Positions 27,001 to 35,257 of a DNA stretch of 64,000 nt are shown here, piece by piece. Every line of letters starts with the position of its first letter. The stretch's first letter is position 1. Made by a program: the position numbers and the translations under genes. The notes under the pieces are model-generated. The model ran no database searches and was not told the DNA's origin. It saw only the letters and a program-made list of their open reading frames with translations. The stretch lies in contig NZ_AQXT01000002.1 of NCBI RefSeq assembly GCF_000376805.1, positions 1,922,001 to 1,986,000 of the forward strand, given 5' to 3'. The stretch is from Henriciella marina DSM 19595. GTDB lineage: Bacteria > Pseudomonadota > Alphaproteobacteria > Caulobacterales > Hyphomonadaceae.

Positions 27001-28594
27001 GGCTGAAGCTCTGACGGAAGAAGTGCGAGAGCGGGCGGCATTCCTGCGAGAGGACGGCGACAGGCGTATCGTCGCCCATGGACCCGATCGCTTCCTTTCC
27101 GTCTTCTGCCATAGGCGCGAGGATCAGTTCGGAGCTTTCGAGCGTAAAGCCAGCCACCATCTGGCGCCTAAGAAGCGTTTCCTTGTCATACAGACGCGGC
27201 TCATCGCCTTTGATGATGTCGCTTTCCAGCTCTTTGACGTTCTTCAGCCAGTCCGAATAGGGATGCTCGGCGGCGAGCTTGTCGATGATCTCATCATGCT
27301 CATAGAAGCGCCCCTCTTCGAGGTTTGCCGCAATCATGCCGCCAGCACGCACATGGCCGCGGCGAACGACGTCGTGGCCGGACAGCGGGCACATGCCCGT
27401 CTCCGAGCCAACGGCCAGAATACCATCTGAGGTCAGTGCATAGCGGAGCGGTCGAAGGCCATTACGGTCGAGGCCTGCCACAGCCCAGCGTCCATCATAG
27501 GCACAAACGGCTGCGGGGCCGTCCCATGGCTCCATGACGGAGTTGCAATAGGCATAAAGGGCGGCGTGGTCATCAGGGATGATCGAGGCGCGCTTGGACC
27601 AGGCTTCGGGAATCAAGAGCGCCTTCGTCATAGGCGCGGTACGGCCCGCTTTGCAGAGAATTTCGAAAACGGCATCTAGCGCGCCGGAATCCGACAGGCC
27701 CTTGGGCACGACAGGCTTTACGTCCTCGACATCATCGCCGAATGCGCCCGAGACCATCTTGATCTCATGGCTCTTCATCCAGTTGAGGTTGCCGCGCAGC
27801 GTGTTGATTTCGCCATTATGGGCGAGCATCCGGAAGGGCTGTGCCAGCTCCCAGCGCGGAAAGGTATTTGTCGAATAGCGCTGGTGATAGATGGCGATCG
27901 GCGAAACGAAGCGCTCATCCTTCAGGTCGAGGAAGAAATTGTCGATGTCCTGGGCAAGGAACATGCCCTTGTAGATCAGCGACTTGTGGCTCAGCGAACA
28001 GATATAGAAGCTCGGGATGCCAGCTTCGCGCGCCTTGCGCTCAATCCGGCGGCGGCAAAGGTAAAGCGCGCGCTCAAGCTCATCTGAGGAGCGACCACGG
28101 CTGTCGCGGAACATGACCTGCTCGATTTCGGGGCGCGTATCGGCAGCTTTCTGACCGATGACAGAGATGTCGACCGGGGGCTGGCGCCAGCCATAAATGT
28201 AGAAGCCGAAATGCAGGATTTCGGTCTCGACAATGGCGCGGGCCGCTTCCTGATTTCCGAGATCGGTGCGCGGCAGGAAAATCTGGCCGACGCAGATCGG
28301 GTCCTCGGTCGGGTTGTGACCGGTGCGCTCTGCCTGCTCGCGGAAAAAGTCCTGCGGGACCTCGATGCGGATACCTGCGCCGTCACCTGTCTTGCCGTCA
28401 GCGTCGACAGCGCCGCGGTGCCAGACATTCTTGAGGGCCTTGATACCCATTTCGACGATTTCGCGCTTTGGCTTGCCATCAAGCGACGCAACAAGACCGA
28501 CGCCGCAGGCATCTTTCTCATGCTCGGGATCATAGGCGTGAGCCTCAATCAGTTTCTGGCGTTCAACGAGGTATTTGGCGATTGTGTCGGTCAT
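24065..28594 (-). CDS. gltB: Glutamate synthase (NADPH) large subunit
   Basis: A 1509-residue protein with the full GltB architecture. A short propeptide ends at Cys30 (DACGVG), the N-terminal nucleophile of the glutaminase domain after cleavage. Then come a central domain, the FMN/3Fe-4S synthase domain (GGVGGTGASPQTSIKYAG; cysteines in CIMVRQCHSNTCPVGVC), and the C-terminal beta-helix (GANGCEYMTGGRVAILG). It converts glutamine and 2-oxoglutarate into two glutamates, with ammonia tunnelling and electrons from GltD. It lies 49 bases downstream of gltD. Confidence 0.98.
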   Translation of the reverse strand: MTDTIAKYLVERQKLIEAHAYDPEHEKDACGVGLVASLDGKPKREIVEMGIKALKNVWHRGAVDADGKTGDGAGIRIEVPQDFFREQAERTGHNPTEDPICVGQIFLPRTDLGNQEAARAIVETEILHFGFYIYGWRQPPVDISVIGQKAADTRPEIEQVMFRDSRGRSSDELERALYLCRRRIERKAREAGIPSFYICSLSHKSLIYKGMFLAQDIDNFFLDLKDERFVSPIAIYHQRYSTNTFPRWELAQPFRMLAHNGEINTLRGNLNWMKSHEIKMVSGAFGDDVEDVKPVVPKGLSDSGALDAVFEILCKAGRTAPMTKALLIPEAWSKRASIIPDDHAALYAYCNSVMEPWDGPAAVCAYDGRWAVAGLDRNGLRPLRYALTSDGILAVGSETGMCPLSGHDVVRRGHVRAGGMIAANLEEGRFYEHDEIIDKLAAEHPYSDWLKNVKELESDIIKGDEPRLYDKETLLRRQMVAGFTLESSELILAPMAEDGKEAIGSMGDDTPVAVLSQECRPLSHFFRQSFSQVTNPPVDPLREDRVMSLKTRFKNLGNILTTDETQQNVFVLESPVLSTGMYHRLMEILGEGVEHIDCTFPVEGARRDGRSLKEALARIQTEAEEAVRAGREHIVLSDENQDPDNVAIPMILATGAVHSHLVSQGLRTFCSLTVRSAECLDTHYYAVLVGVGATCVNAYLAQEAIADRHERGLLGDGSLNTYVQNYKKAIEAGLLKIMSKMGISVISSYRGGYNFEALGLSRALVADYFPGMTSRISGIGLAGLEDNAVERHELAFDEDVISLPVGGFYRLRASGEPHALDGNLIHMLQAACDRGEYALYERYVDALSGRPPIQLRDLIDFKTRAQTSIPLEQVQSVNEIRKRFVTPGMSLGALSPEAHGTLNVAMNRIGAKSVSGEGGEIRERYRPLPNGDNMNSAVKQVASGRFGVTAEYLNECREVEIKIAQGAKPGEGGQLPGFKVTELIAKNRHATPGVTLISPPPHHDIYSIEDLAQLIYDLKQINPDCRVCVKLVAQSGVGTVAAGVAKAKADVILIAGGVGGTGASPQTSIKYAGLPWEMGLAEAHQVLSLNNLRDKVTLRTDGGLRTGRDIVIAAMLGAEEYGIGTASLVAMGCIMVRQCHSNTCPVGVCVQDEALRKKFTGTAEKVVNLMSFLAEDVRHILASLGLSSLDEAVGRTDLLAQVSRGASHLDDLDLNPLLVRVETAKPVVYRPTHRTEVVDTLDAQILRDGEPFFARGEKMQLEYDVQNVQRSIGARSSSAIVRKFGERALPEGRLRIRLTGSAGQSLGAFSVQGLLLDVYGDANDYVGKGLSGATIQLRPRRDAQLVASENTIIGNTCLYGATNGRLFAAGQAGVRFAVRNSGAEAVVEGCGANGCEYMTGGRVAILGAVGDNFGAGMTGGMAWVWDPKAIFSHVANPDSIDWYPLADMAEEHVERYRTLLEMHAERTGSKRAKDLLEDWGTTLDQTHFIVPKEVASRILGSKLPEQQAV

Positions 28595-28643
28595 GTCTTC
28601 AAACTTCCCTTGAGGGATAATCCTGGCTGCGCGGCCCGTCGGC

Positions 28644-30098
28644 TTACTCAGCGGCGACGGGGGCGGCGGAACGAGTGGAGGCCATCTGTTTCATACGCTT
28701 GTGCATGCTCTCGGCAGCGTCGCGGCCATCCTTGATCGCCCAGACGACGAGCGAGGCGCCGCGGACGATATCGCCAGCCGCATAGACGCCCGGCAGGCTG
28801 GTTTCGAGCGTGGCGAAATCGACCTTGATCGCACCCCAGCGGTTCACGGTAAGGGCCGGCTCATTAAAGAGCTGAGGCAGGTCTTCCGGATCAAAGCCAA
28901 GCGCCTTGATGACCATGTCGGCCTCGATTTCGAAGCTCTCGCCGGTTTTTTCCGGCGACTGGCGGCCAGACGGGTCAGGCGCACCAAGCTTCATGCGCGA
29001 TGCGCGGACGGCCTTCAGCTTGCCCGCCTCGTCATCAACAAGCGCTTCGGGAGAGGCGAGCCATTCGAAGACGACGCCCTCTTCTTCTGCGTTTGTCACT
29101 TCGCGCTGCGAGCCCGGCATATTCGCGCGGTCGCGGCGATAGAGACAGGAGACCGAGGTTGCCCCCTGACGTATGGCCGTGCGCACGCAGTCCATGGCTG
29201 TGTCGCCGCCGCCGACGACGACGACCTTGCGGCCCTTTGCGTCGAGCGTGCCGTTCTCAAACTCTGGCACGTCATCGCCGAGGCCCTTGCGGTTCGACGT
29301 GGTCAGGAAATCGAGGGCTTTATGGACACCCTCGCAACCTGCGCCCGGCACCATGAGATCGCGCGCCTTGTAGACGCCTGTCGCGATCAGGAGCGTGTCA
29401 TGCTCATCGCGGAGGTCGGCGAGGCTATGCGTTTCACCGATGCCAGCATTGAATTTGAACGTAATCCCGCTGTCTTCGAGGCGCTTGATGCGACGTCCGA
29501 CGATATCCTTCTCAAGCTTGAAGCCCGGAATTCCGTACATCAGAAGGCCGCCGCCCCGATCGTAACGATCATAGACGGTGACCTGATAGCCCTTGCGGCG
29601 GAGCTGCTCGGCTGCCGCAAGGCCTCCGGGGCCAGCGCCGATGATGCCTGCCGACTGTTCGCGCTCGCGCGGCGGCTTGATCGGGGTGACCCAGCCCTGC
29701 TCCCAGGCATTGTCTGTAATATAGCGCTCCATGGCGCCGATCGTGACCGTGCCGTGGCCGGACTGTTCGACCGTGCAGATGCCTTCGCAGAGACGATCCT
29801 GGGGGCAAATCCGCCCGCAGATTTCCGGCATGTTATTGGTTGCCTGCGACACCTGATAGGCTTCTTCCATCCGGTCTTCTGCCGCGAGTTTCAGCCAGTC
29901 AGGGATGTTATTGGCGAGGGGGCAGCCCTGCTGGCAGAACGGCACGCCACACTGCGAACAGCGCGCGGCCTGATCTTCAGCGACCTCGCGGGCATAGTCA
30001 CCATAGATTTCCTGGAAATCGCTGCGGCGGGTTTCGGCTGCACGTTTTTCCGGCATGGTCCGGTCGATCTCAGTGAATTTCAGCATACGGCTCGCCAT
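28644..30098 (-). CDS. gltD: Glutamate synthase (NADPH) small subunit
   Basis: A 484-residue NADPH-FAD oxidoreductase. The N-terminus holds Cys-rich 4Fe-4S motifs (CSQCGVPFCQQGCP, CGRICPQDRLCEGIC). FAD-binding GIIGAGPGGLAAAEQL and NADPH-binding VVVVGGGDTAMDC follow, and the C-terminal YAAGDIVRGASLVVWAI closes the flavin fold. It feeds electrons from NADPH to GltB. ATG 30098 is chosen because AGAAGGA lies at proper distance before it; two earlier starts in the same frame lack this. The order gltD-gltB is the reverse of E. coli. Confidence 0.96.
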   Translation of the reverse strand: MASRMLKFTEIDRTMPEKRAAETRRSDFQEIYGDYAREVAEDQAARCSQCGVPFCQQGCPLANNIPDWLKLAAEDRMEEAYQVSQATNNMPEICGRICPQDRLCEGICTVEQSGHGTVTIGAMERYITDNAWEQGWVTPIKPPREREQSAGIIGAGPGGLAAAEQLRRKGYQVTVYDRYDRGGGLLMYGIPGFKLEKDIVGRRIKRLEDSGITFKFNAGIGETHSLADLRDEHDTLLIATGVYKARDLMVPGAGCEGVHKALDFLTTSNRKGLGDDVPEFENGTLDAKGRKVVVVGGGDTAMDCVRTAIRQGATSVSCLYRRDRANMPGSQREVTNAEEEGVVFEWLASPEALVDDEAGKLKAVRASRMKLGAPDPSGRQSPEKTGESFEIEADMVIKALGFDPEDLPQLFNEPALTVNRWGAIKVDFATLETSLPGVYAAGDIVRGASLVVWAIKDGRDAAESMHKRMKQMASTRSAAPVAAE

Positions 30099-30344
30099 GG
30101 CGCCCATCCTTCTCTCATGCAAGTTTGTGCCCTATCGGCGCTGGAAAGCGGCTTTGCAAGGCAAATTCAGCCAGTACATATTATTATGATACGCACTATC
30201 TGCTTCAGCTCTCTATATAGCGTCAAAATTCAAAGTTGGCAAATTTTGTGCATATCAAGTTGATACACAATAGAGGCGGGTGCGTTTTGTCGCGAACCAT
30301 GACAGAAACGCCGGGCCTTATCAGCCTGTGTCCGGAATAGACCT

Positions 30345-31184
30345 ATGTCGCTTCTTCAGCTTGTCATCATTTCAATCGTCCAGGGCATTTCTGAGTGGCT
30401 GCCGATTTCTTCTTCGGCGCACGTCCTGCTGACCGCCAACCTGTTCGGCATTTCCGGTGAAGATGAGCTGATGGTCAACGCCATGGCGCATCTGGGAACG
30501 CTATTTGCGCTCTTTGCCTATTTCTGGCGCGACGCCGGCCGCGTTGTGAAAGGCAGCTTCGAACTGGTTGGCATCGGACGCGAGAATGGCAGGCTCAGCG
30601 ATGGCGGCAAGCTGGCGCTCCTGATCCTCGTTGCGACGCCGCCTGCCCTTGTGGCCGGACTTGCCTATGAGCTCGTTCCCGGTCTCGACTTTCTTCGCAA
30701 CGCCTATGTGATCGCCGGGGCCACCGTGGTGTTCGGCCTGTTGCTCTGGTGGGCCGATGTGAAAGGCGCCCGTGATCGCACGGAAGCTGACATGACGCTT
30801 CGCGACGGTATCCTGATCGGCCTGGCGCAGGCGCTCGCCTTCATTCCAGGCGTCAGCCGGTCAGGCGTGACCATGACGGCTGCGCGTGCGCTCGGCCTGT
30901 CGCGGACAGAGGCAGCCCGCTTCGGCATGCTGTGCGGCGCGCCGGTCCTGCTCATCGCCGGGACCTATGCGTGCCTCAAGCTTGCAACCGCAGATAGCGG
31001 CGAAGTGACCGTACCGTTCTCAGACGGCCTTATCGTTGCAGGCCTCAGCTTCTTCACGGCGTTTGCGTCGATCTGGGCATTGATGGCGCTGCTCAACCGG
31101 ATGAGCTTCCTGCCCTTCGTGATCTACCGCGTCCTTCTGGGGATCGCGATCATTGCGCTTATCCCGATGATGGCTGCGGGCTGA
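30345..31184 (+). CDS. uppP: Undecaprenyl-diphosphatase
   Basis: A 279-residue BacA/UppP membrane phosphatase with the catalytic motifs QGISEWLPISSSAHVLL (E and S/H of the first loop) and PGVSRSGVTMTAARALGLSR. It recycles the undecaprenyl carrier lipid in the periplasmic face of the membrane for peptidoglycan and glycan synthesis and confers bacitracin resistance when abundant. It is divergent from gltD across a 246-base region that holds AT-rich sequence around 30175-30250 suited to promoters. It stands alone. Confidence 0.96.
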   Translation: MSLLQLVIISIVQGISEWLPISSSAHVLLTANLFGISGEDELMVNAMAHLGTLFALFAYFWRDAGRVVKGSFELVGIGRENGRLSDGGKLALLILVATPPALVAGLAYELVPGLDFLRNAYVIAGATVVFGLLLWWADVKGARDRTEADMTLRDGILIGLAQALAFIPGVSRSGVTMTAARALGLSRTEAARFGMLCGAPVLLIAGTYACLKLATADSGEVTVPFSDGLIVAGLSFFTAFASIWALMALLNRMSFLPFVIYRVLLGIAIIALIPMMAAG

Positions 31185-31325
31185 GCCGCGAAAATATGAG
31201 GCTTCGAGACAGCTAACCGCGTGTCCGGACATGAAAATTCTGGTGCCGGGACGTCTTTGCGGTTTCAATCGCGACGATAGCCTTGAACCATGGAGTGGCT
31301 GCGAGGCGCAATCAGGCCGAGTTCA

Positions 31326-31927
31326 ATGAAACAGCACCGCGAAAAGAAATCCGAGACGCTCGAAGTCCGGCTGCCCCACTCCAAGAAGGAAGCCTTCAAG
31401 GCGGCCTGCGAAGAGGAAGGCATTACCGCAAGCCATGCGGTGCGCACCTTCATCGATGCCTATCTGCGGCGTTCGCGGCACATGAAAGCCAAGCGTATCG
31501 CAAAGGATATCTCCATGACCCTCATCCGCAATCCATTGAAGACCACAGGCGGCCTCGCCGCAGGTGCAACCGCTATCGGCGCCTTTTTAAGCCTTGCTCT
31601 GCCGAGCGTCGCTGACACCAATGTTCAGCCTATCAGGCCGCCCATACCTGAATATCCGGTTGGATGGCCGAGCAGCTTATTGGCGCCACGTGTGAGGCGA
31701 CTTTCAACGTCTCGAAAGAAGGCTTCGTCGAAACGGGGATCGAGATCGACTGCACGCACCCGCCATTTATCGAAACAACGCGCAGGGCAATCGAGACGCT
31801 TCGCTACGAACCGAAGATCGTGGACGGCAAGCCTGTCCGGATGACGAATGTCAGCTATGCGCTCTATTACGCCGCCATATCAGGCGACGTGGATCTTTCA
31901 GCACTTGGAATAGAAAAGCCCGAGTAG
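31326..31927 (+). pseudogene. RHH-like / membrane / TonB-C protein gene split by a frameshift
   Basis: Frame 31326-31664 encodes a ribbon-helix-helix-like start (ETLEVRLPHSKKEAFKAAC, ITASHAVRTFIDAYL), then a hydrophobic segment (TTGGLAAGATAIGAFLSLAL), then PIPEYPVGW. The next frame, 31664-31927, continues as a TonB C-terminal domain (GATCEATFNVSKEGFVETGI, then IETLRYEPKIVDGKPVRM). TonB-C domains begin with xYPxxA, so PEYPVG joined to MAEQLIG restores one domain; one base appears missing near 31662. Both pieces are well preserved, suggesting a recent mutation, a sequencing error or a frameshift during translation. The intact protein would have a DNA-binding-like head in the cytoplasm and a TonB-C domain in the periplasm. 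Confidence 0.7.
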
Positions 31928-31946
31928 CCGCCAGGCCCTGAAGGAC

Positions 31947-32948
31947 CTACGCCTCGCCCTTCTGGTGAAACTCACCATAGGCGCGATACCGCCAGAGATA
32001 GGTCGGCACGATGGCCTCGATGCTCTCGACATCGTCGACGCCAAGGTCTTTCAGCGTCAGCGCACCCTCTGCGACCGTATTGTCGGTCTTCAGCATCTCG
32101 ACCTGATCGCCCGTGATAGGCGGCGGGCCGAAGATGCCAGTGGAAATGACCGGAAGTTTCCAGATCGCCCCAAAAGTCAGGCCCATCGGCTTTGCCACGA
32201 AGTAAGGCAGGGTCAGCGGATAACGCTTCCGGTCAACCGTTTTGGCAATGTACTCGTAGATTTCGCGGAAGGTGTAGGTGCGGGGCCCGCCGAGCTCGAA
32301 TGTCTTGCCGAGCACGTCATCGCGGCTGACCGCGGCGGCGATCGCTTCGGCGACATCTCCTGCATATACCGGCTGCAGCTTTGTCTTTCCGCCGCCAATG
32401 GCCGGCAGGAAGGGCGCGACATTGGAGATGGGGTGCGCGGCCATGCCTGCAAATTTGTTGAAAAAGTCGTCTTCCGGCCCGAACACGATGGACGGGCGCA
32501 GGATGACCGCCTCCGGAATGGCATCGCGCACAGCCTTTTCGGCCAGCGCCTTGGTGCGGGCATAATCGGACTCAGAGTCCTCATTCGCGCCGATCGCGGA
32601 GATCTGGACGAAGCGCTTGATGCCAGCGGCGGCTGCGCACTCGGCCACCGTCTGCGCACCGCCAAGCTGGGCAGCTTCAAAGCTCTGCTTGCCCTTCTCG
32701 TAGAGGATGCCGACGAGGTTCACGACAGCGTCTGCGCCCTCTATGGCGCGCTCGACCGAGACGCGGTTGCGAACATTTGCCTGGGCAATGTCGATCCAGC
32801 CCGGAGGGCCTGCGAGGCGGACATCGCCAGCCAGGTGCGGACGGCGCACGGCGATGCGTACGCGGTATCCCGCTTCGACCAGGGTACGCGCCGCATACCG
32901 GCCGATAAAGCCTGATCCACCAAAGAGAGTAACAAGACCTGTCGACAT
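31947..32948 (-). CDS. NAD(P)-dependent epimerase/dehydratase, NDUFA9-like
   Basis: A 333-residue atypical short-chain dehydrogenase/reductase with the Rossmann motif TLFGGSGFIGRY and a GADAVVNLVGILYEKG strand. It contains RPSIVFGPEDDFFNKF, typical of the complex I NDUFA9 family, a supernumerary subunit of respiratory complex I that binds NADPH structurally in alphaproteobacteria and mitochondria. No other complex I genes are nearby, which is usual for this family. Enzyme activity is doubtful. Confidence 0.87.
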   Translation of the reverse strand: MSTGLVTLFGGSGFIGRYAARTLVEAGYRVRIAVRRPHLAGDVRLAGPPGWIDIAQANVRNRVSVERAIEGADAVVNLVGILYEKGKQSFEAAQLGGAQTVAECAAAAGIKRFVQISAIGANEDSESDYARTKALAEKAVRDAIPEAVILRPSIVFGPEDDFFNKFAGMAAHPISNVAPFLPAIGGGKTKLQPVYAGDVAEAIAAAVSRDDVLGKTFELGGPRTYTFREIYEYIAKTVDRKRYPLTLPYFVAKPMGLTFGAIWKLPVISTGIFGPPPITGDQVEMLKTDNTVAEGALTLKDLGVDDVESIEAIVPTYLWRYRAYGEFHQKGEA

Positions 32949-33056
32949 GATCGCTGGACCTCTATTCCGCAGCCTTCGCCATTTCGTAGTCCGCGCCTTT
33001 CAACATGCCACGAGTTGATTGTCCATGCGGCGAAAAGCAAGCCATGTGCGACGCCT

Positions 33057-33404
33057 TTAACCTGCTTCGCGCAGTGTGCTGTCGAGAAGCTGCTGTGAAC
33101 CGAAGGCCTGGCGGAGGATTTCGGTGGCCGTGGCAAGCTCTGCCTGACGCTCCGCGACGAGGCGCTCCTGCGCGCGGACCTTGCCAATAAGCTGCGATGA
33201 ATGCCCGTTGCGCTCTGCCATGCTGACAGCGGCGAAGTCGAGCGGCTGTGCCGGTGCCTGAAGAGCCTCCCGCATCGCGATGAGGTCTGCCCTCGCCCGA
33301 TCAAGCGCGGCCTGCGCCTCTGCCATGGCCTGTTCTGCCCGCTGGCGCTTGAGGCTGACGAGCTTGCGAAGGGAGTTTGCCGTCTTCTTCTCCATCTGTT
33401 TCAT
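33057..33404 (-). CDS. fliJ: FliJ-like coiled-coil protein
   Basis: A 115-residue, mostly helical protein: long N-terminal helix with KLVSLKRQRAEQAMAEAQAALDR and a second helix KVRAQERLVAERQAELATATEIL, i.e. an antiparallel coiled coil with the size and layout of FliJ. FliJ couples the export ATPase FliI to the gate protein FlhA and handles export substrates. It is the last gene of the flgB-to-flhB operon, 11 bases after flhB. Sequence similarity to FliJ is weak, so the call rests on shape and place; ATG 33395 is a possible alternative start. Confidence 0.6.
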   Translation of the reverse strand: MKQMEKKTANSLRKLVSLKRQRAEQAMAEAQAALDRARADLIAMREALQAPAQPLDFAAVSMAERNGHSSQLIGKVRAQERLVAERQAELATATEILRQAFGSQQLLDSTLREAG

Positions 33405-33415
33405 GGTGGCTGCTC

Positions 33416-34492
33416 CTAGAGATGCTCGCGCAGGCGATCGACGAAGCTGATCGCTGCGGCCACGGCGGCGAAGTGTTCACCGCGAATTTCCTCGTCGATC
33501 TCAACCAGCCCGTAGATCGAGCGCGTGGCGGGTGGGTCGCTGTAGATCGGGACATCATGCGCAATGGCGACTTCCCGGATGCGCGCGGCCATATGGTCGA
33601 CCCCCTTGGCAACGACCACCGGGGCGCGGTCGCTGTCCGGCTCCCATTTGAGGGCGACAGCATAGTGTTCCGGGTTGACCATGACGACGGTCGCCCCCTT
33701 CACATCCTGCAGCATCTGGCCCCTGGCGATCTTCTGACCTTTTTCGCGGCGTTGCTGCTTTAAGTGCGGGTCGCCTTCTGACCGTTTCATCTCATCCTTA
33801 ACTTCCTGCCGGGTCATCTTCAGCTTGTTGGCGTGGAGCTGGCGCTGGATGAAGAAGTCGACGCCGCCGAGCGCGAACTGGAAGACGGCGAACAGGATGA
33901 TGACCCCGGTGACCTGCGCGAACGTAAAGCGGAAGAATTGCGAGAGCTGGACCGCGCTGCTCGCATAATAATTGTCGACGAAATAATAGAGAAACATGGA
34001 GGCGAGGAAGCCGGCGAACAGCATCTTCGCGGTGTCCTTGCCAAAGTCGATGAGGCCCTTCGGCCCGTACTTCTTTTTCAGGTTCTCCGCCGGGTTCAGC
34101 TTCTTCATGTCCGGCTTGATCGACTTGAACGAGAACGCGACCGACCCCTGGACCAGCAAAGTGGCAAGCACGAGCACGACAAGGATCAGGAATAGAGGCA
34201 GGCACTGCATCAGCACGCTGGTGATCCAACGCCTCGACTCCGAGCCGCTGCCATAGAAGATGTCATGGGCATAGCTGTCAGCGTGATAGAACATCGCCTG
34301 GAATTCATTGAAGATGCCGCCAGCGAGCACCGAACCGAACAGGGCCGCCGCGATGGCCATGCCGACCATCAGAGAGAAGGTCGTCGCCTCCTTTGACTGG
34401 GCGACATTGCCTTCCTTGCGGGCCTGGCGTTTCTTCTGCTCTGTGGCCTCGAATTCCTTCTCACCGCCACCGCTGTTCTGGTCCTCAGCCAC
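33416..34492 (-). CDS. flhB: Flagellar export gate protein FlhB, NPEH variant
   Basis: A 358-residue protein. N-terminal EATEQKKRQARKEGNVAQSKE is the usual FlhB start. Four membrane helices follow, then the cytoplasmic domain with the autocleavage site: here NPEH (residues 273-276) rather than the usual NPTH. FlhB cleaves itself between N and P to switch secretion from rod/hook to filament substrates. The downstream KGVDHMAARIREVAIAHDVPI and DPPATRSIYGLVEIDEEI are standard. It sits 9 bases after fliR. Confidence 0.95.
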   Translation of the reverse strand: MAEDQNSGGGEKEFEATEQKKRQARKEGNVAQSKEATTFSLMVGMAIAAALFGSVLAGGIFNEFQAMFYHADSYAHDIFYGSGSESRRWITSVLMQCLPLFLILVVLVLATLLVQGSVAFSFKSIKPDMKKLNPAENLKKKYGPKGLIDFGKDTAKMLFAGFLASMFLYYFVDNYYASSAVQLSQFFRFTFAQVTGVIILFAVFQFALGGVDFFIQRQLHANKLKMTRQEVKDEMKRSEGDPHLKQQRREKGQKIARGQMLQDVKGATVVMVNPEHYAVALKWEPDSDRAPVVVAKGVDHMAARIREVAIAHDVPIYSDPPATRSIYGLVEIDEEIRGEHFAAVAAAISFVDRLREHL

Positions 34493-34501
34493 CGCGTCCC
34501 C

Positions 34502-35257
34502 CTAGAGCCAGCCGATGATGGATGGCACCCGGTCGCCCCAGACCACCAGCATCGTCATGATTGAAAAGGCCAGCAGCATGATGCCTGCGCCGATCATAAA
34601 AGGCGCACCGACAAAGGCCACCATCAGAGATGGAAGCGCCTTGTTTATGAAGCCAAGGCAGATGTTGTAGAGGAGGTTTACGGCGACGAATGGCCAGGCC
34701 AGCATGATCGCGAGCGAGAAGGCCTGGAAGCCGTTCATTACAAGGAACATCGGGTCGATCAGGCCAATCTCGCCGGCCGGTATATCGACATAAAGCGATA
34801 CCACGCGGACGAAGACGCTGAGATGGTAGTCCATGCTGAGCAGCAGCGCGGCGCCGGCCATCGACATCATGTTCGCAGTAATCGTCTGGGCCTCGGTTTC
34901 CAGCGCGATGCCCAGCATTTGCGAGAGGCCGATCACTTGCGCGATGATGGTACCGGTAATGGCCAGCATCCAGACGGCCAGCCGAAGCAGCAGGCCGAAG
35001 AAAAGCCCGATCGTCGCTTCCAGCGCCAGATAGTGGAAGAACTCGCCGAGCCCCGATAGGACCGGAAGCTCGACCACGCCGGTGACCGCCAGCGAGGTTG
35101 CGAAGATGAGGATGATCATGGCGCGCACGCGCATCGGCACGGCCTGCTCGCCAATGCCGGGCATGAAATAGATAATGAAGCCCACACGCGCTATGATCAG
35201 AAGGACAGCGCCGATCCAGTAGACCGCCTGTCCAGATGCGAGCAGCGAGTCCGGCAT
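34502..35257 (-). CDS. fliR: Flagellar export gate protein FliR
   Basis: A 251-residue membrane protein with IIARVGFIIYFMPGIGEQAVPMRVR and ILAWPFVAVNLLYNICLGFINKALP, i.e. the conserved FliR pattern with about six helices. It joins FliP and FliQ in the export gate under the MS ring. Its ATG overlaps the flhA stop by one base (TAATG), indicating tight coupling. Confidence 0.95.
   Translation of the reverse strand: MPDSLLASGQAVYWIGAVLLIIARVGFIIYFMPGIGEQAVPMRVRAMIILIFATSLAVTGVVELPVLSGLGEFFHYLALEATIGLFFGLLLRLAVWMLAITGTIIAQVIGLSQMLGIALETEAQTITANMMSMAGAALLLSMDYHLSVFVRVVSLYVDIPAGEIGLIDPMFLVMNGFQAFSLAIMLAWPFVAVNLLYNICLGFINKALPSLMVAFVGAPFMIGAGIMLLAFSIMTMLVVWGDRVPSIIGWL

Noticed and set aside
28701-30263. 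Plus-strand frame of 520 codons opposite gltD
   Set aside because: Shadow of gltD; composition follows the codon pattern of the real gene, and no ribosome site precedes it.
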